A stretch of DNA of 64,000 nt from Macrostomum hystrix (taxonomy: Eukaryota; Platyhelminthes; Macrostomidae): the NCBI GenBank assembly GCA_950097015.1, contig CATNEN010000024.1, positions 1,803,501 to 1,867,500 of the forward strand, in the 5' to 3' direction. A program made the translations under genes and the position numbers. The notes under the pieces were generated by a model. That model was given only the letters and a program-made list of their open reading frames with translations. It was not told where the DNA came from and ran no database searches. Within the stretch, counting starts at the first letter, position 1. Every line of letters starts with the position of its first letter. Below, one piece after another: positions 11,174 through 21,682 of this stretch.

Positions 11174-12511
11174 TCAAGCGCTGGTAATTGGTTTGAGAGC
11201 AATAGTTTCGCCGCAGGTGGCCTCTGGTAGGTCGAAGCCGCCGCTACGGCCGAAGCGGCCTCGATTTCGAGAATTGGCACCGCGGCAACGTCTGCAATAC
11301 GCGACGAGCACTGCTGGCAGGCGGACCAGCTCGCGCAGGTCCTGCCGAAACCGTCCGTTGGATATGCAGTAGATGAATATGTTTAGAAAACTGTCAAGAA
11401 GGGTGGCAAACTTTGATAGGCCAACAATTAAAGCGTCAAGCTTTTTGTTGCTAATGCGACCGTCGACTATCTTGCTAATGAAGAGTGGAAACTCCAGTAC
11501 GAGGAAGGTGACACACAGAATGATAACCAACAAGTTGCCTCTCGTGCCCTGCTGACCAGGTTGTCCACCGCCGCCGCCGCCGCGCCTCTGGGACGGCTGG
11601 CTAGATAAGACATTAGACCCGCGCACAGTAGACGAGGTGTTCTTTCGCAAGGACCGCTTTAGCCTGCGGTGCCGCCTCAGGCCCAGCATGATGCGGGCGC
11701 TAAAGTAGCAAACGGCCAGAATTGGACCGCCGGTCTGAAACAGCAGCAGCGCGCCAATTAAGTACCAGTTGTTGAACGCGTCGTACAAAGCGCCGTACAT
11801 TCGCATGTCCAGCGAGTCCAGAGAATAGACATCACCTGGACGCTGGCAGGCGACGCAGGTGAAGTGGAAGAAGCGCGGCAGTGAGATTACCACAGAGGCG
11901 GTTACCGTGGTGGCGATAATGGCATGCACGCGCGACACGCTAGAGAAGACCTTCACAGGCTTCATAGCTCGGCAGACGGCTTCATAGCGGAATGTGGAGA
12001 TGAGTACAACAAGCCAGTTGCGGCCAATGTGAAAGCTGGTCTGGAGCACTATCAGCAGGTTTATCAGCACGCAGAAGAATATGCTGGACTGGATGCCAGA
12101 GAAGGAAAGTGTAGAACTAAACAGGCTGTACTCAGTGATGTGGTACATTAGGAAAAATAAATGGAAGAGAATCTCCAGAAATGACAGTGCCTTGAGCAGC
12201 AGTACAACCATGCACTGGACGGTGGCTCCGGAACTGTCCTGTTTGCTGAACACAGCGAACGATAGCCCATTGCTGAGGATGTTCAGCGCGTTGAAGGCGC
12301 AGAAGGCGGTGGAATAAGGCCGCAGGGTGGCGGCGAAGTGGCAGTTGCGCTGTTGGATAGCTTCGCAGAAATCCGATGTGCCCAGACACACCAAAGAGTT
12401 AATTGAGCTTGGAGCAAACAGCCAGGGATGGTGGGATTGCAGCTCTGACTGGTTGGCTGAGCAAGGTCCATTGCTGAAATTGCCCAGACTGAAATTTCCT
12501 ATGCAAGGCAT
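11174..12511 (-). CDS. rhodopsin-like (class A) peptide-type GPCR, single exon
   Basis: A 445-residue uninterrupted frame encodes a seven-helix receptor at the plasma membrane. The N-terminus has N-glycosylation sequons (NFS, NFS, NQS within the first 25 residues). Approximate helices: TM1 65-90 with the TM1 Asn in NILSNG; TM2 98-122; TM3 145-172 ending in FRYEAVCRAMKPV, where FRY replaces the usual DRY; TM4 195-215; TM5 248-273; TM6 326-347 with LEFPLF; TM7 360-383 with NIFIYCISNGRFRQDLR as the NPxxY/helix-8 region. Intracellular loop 3 is long, basic and glycine-rich (residues 277-325). The RY.AVC..MKP motif and the TM7 ending recall FMRFamide/peptide-receptor-like GPCRs of invertebrates, but the ligand cannot be assigned. 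The start is the first ATG. No intron is needed to explain the frame. Confidence 0.88.
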   Translation of the reverse strand: MPCIGNFSLGNFSNGPCSANQSELQSHHPWLFAPSSINSLVCLGTSDFCEAIQQRNCHFAATLRPYSTAFCAFNALNILSNGLSFAVFSKQDSSGATVQCMVVLLLKALSFLEILFHLFFLMYHITEYSLFSSTLSFSGIQSSIFFCVLINLLIVLQTSFHIGRNWLVVLISTFRYEAVCRAMKPVKVFSSVSRVHAIIATTVTASVVISLPRFFHFTCVACQRPGDVYSLDSLDMRMYGALYDAFNNWYLIGALLLFQTGGPILAVCYFSARIMLGLRRHRRLKRSLRKNTSSTVRGSNVLSSQPSQRRGGGGGGQPGQQGTRGNLLVIILCVTFLVLEFPLFISKIVDGRISNKKLDALIVGLSKFATLLDSFLNIFIYCISNGRFRQDLRELVRLPAVLVAYCRRCRGANSRNRGRFGRSGGFDLPEATCGETIALKPITSA

Positions 12512-15500
12512 TGGTAGACGACTCCTAGTCGGCTTCTGGGCTGTGCAGAGAGCTAGATCAGCGTTGTTGATTTGTTGTTTAGCTTTTTTACTTTTTAGGC
12601 GCTTTATATAAGTACGATTGATTTGTTTTAATTTATTAAGCGACTTGTTTATTTGACAAAACTGGACTTAATAAGAGTTGAGCTGTGCATTCTGGATTGG
12701 CTACAGGGCATTAACCAATCCAGTTGCCAAGTTTTATAAAGTGGACATGAAAATAAATACTTATTTGAAAAAAAATTGTTTATTTGAACACAAAATCTAC
12801 TGAAAGTAGCAATATGAGATTTTTCTGTTTTAATTTGAACCATGTATCCACAAGCAGATTACAAGCATGAATAATATATGCTATTTTTGTTTTAGAAAAT
12901 ATAACTCCATTTTCATAATATAGCTTTAGTAAGTTATAAGGTATTATTTCTCTTATATAGTCTAATTAACCTTACATAGGGCCCAGTAAATTTTTATTTG
13001 ATAATTAAATGATTATTAGCAAAACTTTTTTCTTCCATTGATTAATTTTACCTACAATAATCAAGAGACTAATATGAGTAGTAATACTTTACTAACCATT
13101 TGGTAAAAATGGTAACAATAAACAAATCACTACTTTCAATTTCCTTCTATTTTTACCATAATTCAGCTATTTTTACTTAAGCATGCTATAAGTGCATGTG
13201 CCACTTTGTTTATTGGCCATTACTCATATCATATGTTGTGATCCAACATACACTTTTTTACTCATTTTAATTATCACTCTGACTGATATTGCCCATTTTG
13301 GGCTTAGGTTTACTAGCCATATAGGTTTTGTAGCCATGATATCACATGAAGATTGTAGATTAGATTGATAATATTGATCATTGATAATGATATAATATTC
13401 TCTAGAGAGTAAAGAAACAAAGAGCAAAACAAAGAGATTGAAAGCTATTGTTGCTAATTATACAAATTTGAATATCTTTTTAATCTACTAAGTTAAAAAT
13501 CTGTAAATAACCATTTTTTAAAGGAAAATAAATAATTTGCAATGCTACTAATATATAAAAACATATTTTCTGAAATTGGAAACAGGTAATAGGAAATGCA
13601 CACTGTTGGTAACAACTAATTACCATCGTTTTTGTTACCAGTCCTTTGTAACAGTAAAACGTAATGTTGCATAAAAGTAATGATTGTTACAAATAGGTAA
13701 CTAATAAAAATTAATGCACCAAAGTGTGCATTTAAAATATCTAGCTGTATATAGATCAATACTGTCATTGCCAATAATTTTTTGTAATGCAGCTGACACA
13801 AAACGTCAAATAGTTTTAAAACACTAATAAAAGCTTATATTATATACACATTTATTTCTAAATAATGGTTGATAGTTCATTTGAAAAAATAGTTATTGAT
13901 TTATTTGTATAGTTTGCGTCTATTATTAGACCTCTAATATGAGCTATGGGTATTTAAACTAATCCACACTAGTCTAGCTAGCACTAGACATCAACACTTT
14001 AGTTTAGTCCCTACCCTTTCTTTTTTATTTTCTGAAACACAACAATGCAAGAATTTATTTCTAATTTCTACCACAACAACAAATTTACACAGTTCAGAAC
14101 AAATTGAAAAAAGAATAATAATATATAGTATAAACACGTTGCAATAGTGACAATGCCTTCATAATTTTTTATAGAGGACCATATATACATATTGGCATAG
14201 CAGTTTATAGCACCCACCAAGTGATGGGTAACTTTGTCATTTTATGCAGTATTCGTTTTAGCATTTAAATACAAGACTAACAAGTAGCCTAATATCAGTC
14301 AATTGTGATCGATCGTTTGTTCAATTTTTAATTTTTTTTTACATATTAAACATTTTTACACTGGAACTTTAGCAAGTAATTAAAATCAAATGCCAAATTA
14401 ATACTTTCAACTTAGTGCAGTGCAGTGGAACTAATAGCTTGGTTTATGTACTTACATTTTTAGATACTTATAAAACATTTTTAAACATTTGGACTCATAA
14501 AGGGATAAATCACTGAAGGTATCGTAGCTCATAAACTGTATAATTTTCATAAAATCTTGAAAAACGTGGGTGCCCTTTGCAGTTTAAAAATTGCAGATAT
14601 GCGACATTCTCTTTTTTTAAGATATCTTGTTTGTTTTTCCAATTCAATTAGTTTTTAATTATTTTGCTGCATTCGTTTAACTGTTTTACGCGGAAATCGA
14701 AACTGTATTATTATAAATTAAATAGAAGAGTTTGTTTCATTAGTGTTTCACAGTAAAATTTCCGTAAAATCTTAACTTTGAATGTTCAACATTTATGTGA
14801 CGGGAGCAATACATACGTTTCTTGCCTTCCGTTCTCTATAAATTTTAATTATACGAAAATATCGCATTATAAGTTATTAGTAACAAATAACTTCGAACCT
14901 CTACAATGAAATATGTTAAATCGATGAAATGCTGATCTTAGTTGTAAAATATATGCATACTGAACTTTGATTCTGCATCTAGACCACTGCTCTCGCCGAA
15001 TTTAAAAACTATCCACGGACAGCATAGTTGAGCGACGCTTAGGAGGCAAGGATCATTAGTTATTTATTTAGTAATGTACAAGGACCACTATGAGTGGACT
15101 TCGTATACTACTCCAATTGTGGTCCTTGGTCATAATTATCAACAGCTACTCCTGTCGTAAAAATTATTTTAAGTAAAATGAGTTATATATAGGGTTATAT
15201 GTTACGTTATACGTTATATAACGAGTAAAGTATATAGACACAAGTAACTTAAGTAGCCATTGCTTGTTTAAGTAGTAGTATCTATACTTAGTAGTATTCT
15301 TAGTAGTAACCAGTGTCCAGTGCGTGAAATTTTTAGTACTAAGGTGCTCCCCAGTTACTAAGTAGTCCATGTACTGCTCTGTATAGTAGTTGACTGGGTG
15401 TACCAAGTACCAAGTGGGATAGCGATGAAATGTAATTTTCGGCAGTTTGCAAACTTTTGAAAACGTCCGCAGAATTTAGAAATATATAACCTGTATACTG

Positions 15501-17041
15501 TCTATTATAGATAGGCTATAGACGGGTACCAAGGAAGCTTATTATTTTCTGAAGATTTCGCAGAATTTATGGTACCCTACCGATCGTGTTCTACTGTCCA
15601 TCATAAAATCTAAAATTAATTAATGTGCCAGTCATGCGGTAGGCACCTACATAGGGCATGCGTTACAATTATAGTGCAATCGTCCTGTTCTTTTATAACT
15701 ACGACAATCTTTAAGAGCATGAAACTCTTACCAGCACATTCTCTTTGATGGCATAAGTGTTAATTATGCATTTATCGGCACATGTGAAGGATCATCTCAT
15801 ACAAGCGAATTCGTCACATACGAGCGTAGAATCATCCGCGTCAAACATATTCTACACGGAGCCCGCAGCCAGCGCAAGAGGGGCGCCCGACCTGGCGTGG
15901 AAATTTAAGGTCTTTACAAAGTGACGCCTATTTTATCATTTAGCAGTTGCCTGCTGGCTCACGCTGGTGCCAACCGTTACCGCTTGCTGCTGTTTTTTAA
16001 GTTGCCCATTCTCAGTAAAAAACTTAGTTTTTTTCCTTTTCCCTATTCCTTTTTCTCTGGATGGTGTTTCATTTGTATATGTGGGCTCCTAAATGGAAAT
16101 AACTTTTATCAGGCCGACAAGCATTCGAGTAGTAATATTTTTAGCTAACATCGTTGTTGTAAATGGTATGGCTCTGTGACTTTGCAAATGTGGAATTTAC
16201 ATTCGCCCCTAAAGACACAATAACTCGATTACTCATTAGTACTCGCACATACGAGTACAATACTCGTACAAGCCAATATGTGGGAGTATGCATTGTCCGA
16301 TTGCTTCATTGTCATGACGTAAGCGGCCCTGTCTGGCTACTAATTAAGAAAATCTGCAGCGATCCAATTCAAGTACCATGCAGCCGCTTAGAGATAAACA
16401 GGTCCTACCGGCGCGTCCTCGATCTGCAGCTCTTACTGCACATGTGACAGAAAATTGACCGCATCCCTACTATATATACATGGCTAGATTATTGATGGGA
16501 CAGAAAATTGCTATGCTGGAAGGAGGCACATACAGTACAAGCCTCGGTCCAATGAGACTTCGCGATCCCTTTTATCGTAAGTCACAAAGCGAAAAAGCGC
16601 CATAGGGATACAAGCGGTTCGCAGCGACGCAAGCAGGTAACTGAACGCGCGCTGCACATCTGTTCCGCTCTGTGAGAGACTGGCTTCGGGCTTGTGAGGT
16701 GGCGAGTGTGAGAGAGAGAGCGAATCCAGGGTTTGGCTTGGCCTTTTTAGATCTAGCGCAGTGAGAGGGCGACGGTCCGCCTGCACGCCGTGGATGCAGC
16801 GTATTGCATTCCTACAGTGCAGTCCAGATCGCTGTGCAATTGAAATCGTGATTTCCCAGTATCTCAATCGTGACAGCCGTGGCATTTTTTTGCTGGGTCT
16901 CGTCACCTAAAGGCGAGCCGTCTAACTAACCGCATTGCAAGATCAACTTTGCGTCAGCTGTCGGGTGGGTCGGGCCGCGGTTCCGCCAACCGGCAGCAGA
17001 GGAGGAGGTCGGCGGTTGCGGCGGTGGCGTAGGCCTTACAG
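12512..17041. other. AT-rich intergenic stretch
   Basis: From about 12.6 to 15.6 kb the sequence is strikingly AT-rich with no long open frames, unlike its neighbours. From 15.8 kb composition becomes mixed again. A 131-codon minus-strand frame (16511-16906) shows no domain. It overlaps the presumed upstream region of the SPARC-like gene. Confidence 0.5.
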
Positions 17042-19428
17042 ATGGCGTCGCTGCCAACGCCGCTGCCGCTGGTGCTGCCGCCACTGCTACTGCTGATAAT
17101 GCTGGCTAGTCTGGTACCGACCTACACTGTAACTGGTAAAATGTACATTATTGACTAGGGAAAATGATTTGCACCAAAGAGCCATGCATTACAAGATTGG
17201 GTTGAATTTTTATCCTAAGCTCATAATTTATTGTGAGCAACTTCGATAGTGTACTGTTTGGTTGCTAAGCGAAAAAATAGTCTATAGAAAATTCAGTGAG
17301 GAATAATCAGTGGCTGGTACATCAGTAACCAAACCGTTTTAGCATCCGAAACCATACCATATACCGCGACGTATCCAGACAGTTGAAAACCAAATTAGTT
17401 TTATAGCAGAGGTTGGCAGGTTCTGTGTCGGACAGTAAGCAACTTGCCTTATTTGGCATACTCGTCATGGCTGATTTGTCAAATTTTGATTTTTGTCATC
17501 AAATTTTCAAATTATCAATTTTGGTCGTGAACTACTAAGTGACAATTTTTGCCTATGATTTTCCGGACAGCCAGTCAGCCGATACTGGTCCGGAAAATGG
17601 GGGTTTGGCGGGATATTGTCTCTCCAGTTTCTAGATTCAGACAGCCAGTCAGCCCATACTGGTCCGGAAAATGGGGGTTTGGCGGGATATTGTCTCTCCA
17701 GTTTCTAGATTCAGACAGCCAGTCAGCCGATACTGGTCCGGAAAATGGGGGTTTGGCGGGATATTGTCTCTCCAGTTTCTAGATTCAGACAGCCAGTCAG
17801 CCCATACTGGTCCGGAAAATGGGGGTTTGGCGGGATATTGTCTCTCCAGTTTCTAGATCCAGAGCTCTATGACTGGCTATACACAGCCTCTGAATATGTT
17901 ATCATATGATACCGTAGTTTTGATACCAAGTTCAGAGTTCCTTGGCCAATTCTATTTTCTAGACGGGTGAGGACGAGTCTTTGTCTTTAAATGGTAATCT
18001 ACACTGTCAATCGAGAAATCTTCAATTAAAATTTGCAGCTGCATCGCGATCCGGTTGCACAAAGACCTGCGACCTATTCAGCCAGGAGTGCCTGAACGAA
18101 GAGTGCATTTGCAAACGAACCTGTCAGACAGCAGGACCACCTAGGGTTGGTTTGCTAAGCGAATTCCGTTTAGCTTCATCACAATGGTTTCATAAAAAAC
18201 AGTCATACTAGTTTGAAGGAACTATGCTTCTAGCTTGACCTTAGAGTGGTAGATCTCGGCATGATGGATTTTAAAGCATATTTTTGATTATTAGTACTTG
18301 CTTTACCTACTCAAGTTGCAAGTCGGTAGTGATTTATCTAAATAATTGTATCTACTCATATTTCAATTTAGTTTTGCTTGCTAAGTTTTCGCCAAAAGTT
18401 AGACAATCGGAAGAAATGCATTTAAACGCTTCTTTAATTCCTAGTTAGCCTCACCAGATTGCCACCTTTCTGTACAGGTGTGCACAAACAAAGGATTCGA
18501 ATATCCGTCGAGGTGTCATTTCTTTCGCGATCAGTGCCTGTGCAAGCTTCGCAGCAGCCTGTGTCGTCATAGGGGTGTAGAGTCGGATTACATTCTCATG
18601 TACAGTACTTGCCGCCGAAGATCCGGCAGCTCGAGAGCCATGCCAGGTGAGGTCCACCAGCCAGGTGTAATTTGTATTCGCGATCTTGCAAAAGATCACC
18701 ATTAAAAAATTGGTTATAAATAAAACGAGCGCAATCTACAGCTCCTGAGCCGTTCGGCAGAAAATGCATCAACTACAACAACAGACTGGCAGCGTGGCTG
18801 GGCTACGCGCTCACTTTAAAACTGGTGAGTCCTTTGAAACTGCTACCAAACTGGTCTCTTTTTTTCACCCGTGCCGATTGCATCACTCACAGTCGGAGTC
18901 CATGGTCTCACTCCACGAATTCGAAACCGATGAATATTTAAACGGACTGTACACAAACGAGCTACTGGTATTTGCACCGCTGACGCAGAGAGCTCGCCGA
19001 TTAGCAGAATCATTAACTTACTATCCCTTGGAGACGCTGCAGTTCGACTCCCACATGCCCTCTCTGTGGTTCTGCATCCTGGATTCTGACACTGACGGGT
19101 GAGCGCCACCGTTTGCTGCTTGAAAAAAAAGTGAATAAATTTTCTTGAAGTTTAAGTTCTGATAATGCGAGAAGAGTGCAGTATACGGAGAAATTGCAGC
19201 ATTGCATTTAGAAGACCATTCACCCGCAGCTGGCTGGAAGAGAAGGAGCTGGCACAGCTCACCCGAGTACTGCTGCCTAAGGACGCCTGTATTGAGGCCT
19301 TCATCAGCGGCTGCCTTCAGGGTGGCCCTACAGTCAGCCTTGCCGCATGGCAGGGCCCACACTGCTTCCAGATGCGAGAGGGTGAGCCGCTGGTGCTGTC
19401 GACTTGGGTTGGTTTCTCGAGTAGCTAA
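17042..19428 (+). CDS. SPARC/osteonectin-like secreted matricellular protein
   Basis: Six exons (17042-17135, 18039-18145, 18478-18646, 18742-18824, 18893-19098, 19212-19428) join with consistent phases into 291 residues, close to the family's 260-300. Exon 1 is a leucine-rich signal peptide. Exons 2-3 form the follistatin-like module: a cysteine-rich stretch (CTKTCDLFSQECLNEECIC), then VCTNKGFEYPSRCHFFRDQC, whose HFF matches SPARC. Exons 4-6 form the extracellular calcium module: CINYNNRLAAWLGYAL aligns with the first EC helix, LDSDTDG with EF-hand 1, and CIEAFISGC...WQGPHCFQ with the EF-hand 2 disulphide frame. The EF2 loop has no acidic calcium ligands, so EF2 is probably dead. Family members bind collagen in basement membrane. 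An alternative donor (GTGAGC at 19382) could lead to a further exon; otherwise the protein stops inside the first minisatellite unit. Confidence 0.85.
17566..17860. repeat. 74-bp tandem repeat, four copies
   Basis: Four nearly identical 74-bp units starting GACAGCCAGTCAGCC, in intron 1 of the SPARC-like gene. Units alternate GATACTGG and CATACTGG, which suggests the last doubling copied a dimer. Confidence 0.95.
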
Positions 19429-20265
19429 GCGAATAGCCCATGTGCAAAATGTAGTTGGGTACTCGAGTGGCTAAGCGAATAGCCCGTGTGCAAAATGTAG
19501 TTGGGTACTCGAGTGGCTAAGCGAATAGCCCGTGTGCAAAATGTAGTTGGGTACTCGAGTGGCTAAGCGAATAGCCCGTGTGCAAAATGTAGTTGGGTAC
19601 TCGAGTAGCTAAGCGAATAGCCCGTGTGCAAAATGTAGTTGGGTACTCGAGTGGCTAAGCGAATAGCCCGTGTGCAAAATGTAGTTGGGTACTCGAGTAG
19701 CTAAGCGAATAGCCCGTGTGCAAAATGTAGTTGGGTACTCGAGTGGCTAAGCGAATAGCCCGTGTGCAAAATGTAGTTGGGTACTCGAGTAGCTAAGCGA
19801 ATAGCCCGTGTGCAAAATGTAGTTGGGTACTCGAGTGGCTAAGCGAATAGCCCGTGTGCAAAATGTAGGTCGTAGTTGGGTACTCGAGTAGCTAAGCGAA
19901 TAGCCCGTGTGCAAAATGTAGGTCGTAGTTGGGTACTCGAGTGGCTAAGCGAATAGCCCGTGTGCAAAATGTAGTTGGGTACTCGAGTGGCTAAGCGAAT
20001 AGCCCGTGTGCAAAATGTAGTTGGGTACTCGAGTGGCTAAGCGAATAGCCCGTGTGCAAAATGTAGTTGGGTACTCGAGTGGCTAAGCGAATAGCCCGTG
20101 TGCAAAATGTAGGTCGTAGTTGGGTACTCGAGTGGCTAAGCGAATAGCCCGTGTGCAAAATGTAGTTGGGTACTCGAGTGGCTAAGCGAATAGCCCGTGT
20201 GCAAAATGTAGGTCGTAGTTGGGTACTCGAGTAGCTAAGCGAATAGCCCGTGTGCAAAATGTAGT
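19410..20265. repeat. 46-bp minisatellite abutting the SPARC-like coding end
   Basis: About 18 copies of a 46-bp unit with GGGTACTCGAGTGGCTAAGC. Four units carry an extra 7 bp (GGTCGTA), giving 53 bp. GTGGCTAAG and GTAGCTAAG types are interspersed. The first, diverged unit contains the apparent stop codon of the SPARC-like gene. Confidence 0.96.
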
Positions 20266-21682
20266 CGACATGAGGATTATTATGAGGATAACTGAGGATT
20301 ATGATGCTGGACTGGATTCCAGGATATAAGTGTCATGTGACAAAATCAATAAGCTTTTTTCTAACTTTCAGTTTCATATATACTACAAAAAAATTTTTTC
20401 GGGAACTTTATTAAACTTATTGACTCACTAATAAGCTTCTGCTATAGAGGAGGAAATCGATGGACTTATCTGGCGTGAATAATTTTATTATGAAAGTAGA
20501 TTGTTGGTCTGCTAAAACAACTTTGCATCGGGCGCATTTCGCAGAAATCGAAACAAAGAAATAGCGTTAATTTGCATGCATCAGAGTAGAGCGCGTTTGA
20601 GTACAGTATTTGAGTACGGTACTGACTATGTTAGCGAATCCAAGCCTTGGTGCTAGAGCAGTGTCTGTGCGAGTCGGGGTGTGTTGTTGTGATTGTGATC
20701 CACACGTGCCTTGGCTAGTACATTCATCGCGTAATAATCCTTTCTCAGATATTTTCGAATATGGGAGAATTGGTTTAAAGTCATAGATTAAGCAGCAAAA
20801 TGTGTGCAAAAAAACAAAAAAATGTTCTATGAATGGGCTGTTAGAGTCTGCGGAAGGAGGAGTTCTGCCATGAAGCACAAACAAACCTACCCTTGAATAT
20901 CTAATTTCAGGTGACATCAAATCATCGTGCGACATCTGATCTTCAACCAGACGCTTAAACAAGAAGCCTCCTTAGACTAACTCATCTGTCAGTTTTTCCA
21001 CCAATTGAGAAGTTTTGTGTTTTTGTAAGATTAGGGCAAGGCGTAAAACATGGCTACATTATCTACGAGCGTATTAAGGAGCAGATCAATGAAAAAAATA
21101 TGATTAGAGGAGAAAGTTTCTTGCTAATTATGCGAAACAAAACAGCTTGAATGAGCACTTCAACTTAAAATTAGCTCATAGGTGCTGCAATCTGCGAGAG
21201 TATTGGAAGCTGATTGTACCACTTTAATCTGTGAGCTCAGAGTTTATTGTTGCTAACTGACATGCAGATAATACTGTCATACTATGTTTCTCATCAATAA
21301 TTTTTCGACCTAGGTCACAGGTGTTGTGATGAGCCGCAAGCAAGCAAGTTCGTGCACAATTTTTTGATAGCGAAGCTTTTAGAAACTGCTGTGACAGGCC
21401 CAGAACACCATCTGCTAATACGAGCTATGTTAATGTGCGAATTAGTCTATTAAATATTAAATATGTCTGTCAGCCGACAATGAAAGCTTTCATTTGAATC
21501 TACTCATGACTTGCAAATTTAGACAGATGTTTTAGTTTTTGTTTTCATGTGGTCGAGTGGGTTTTAGTTGAACTTTTTAATCTTTGCTTTCGCCTACCAA
21601 CTTCCGAGAATTGCCACTATAATCATGTTTTTTCTACGTACTAAAGAGGCAGAGGTTCATTTTCGGCTCGGATTGTGTGCAT
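20266..21682. other. intergenic, no recognisable gene
   Basis: This is the space between two convergent genes. The 131-codon minus-strand frame at 20567-20962 has no recognisable domain. Confidence 0.4.

Noticed and set aside
16511-16906. 131-residue minus-strand frame
   Set aside because: No domain or splice context, and it overlaps the upstream region of the SPARC-like gene.
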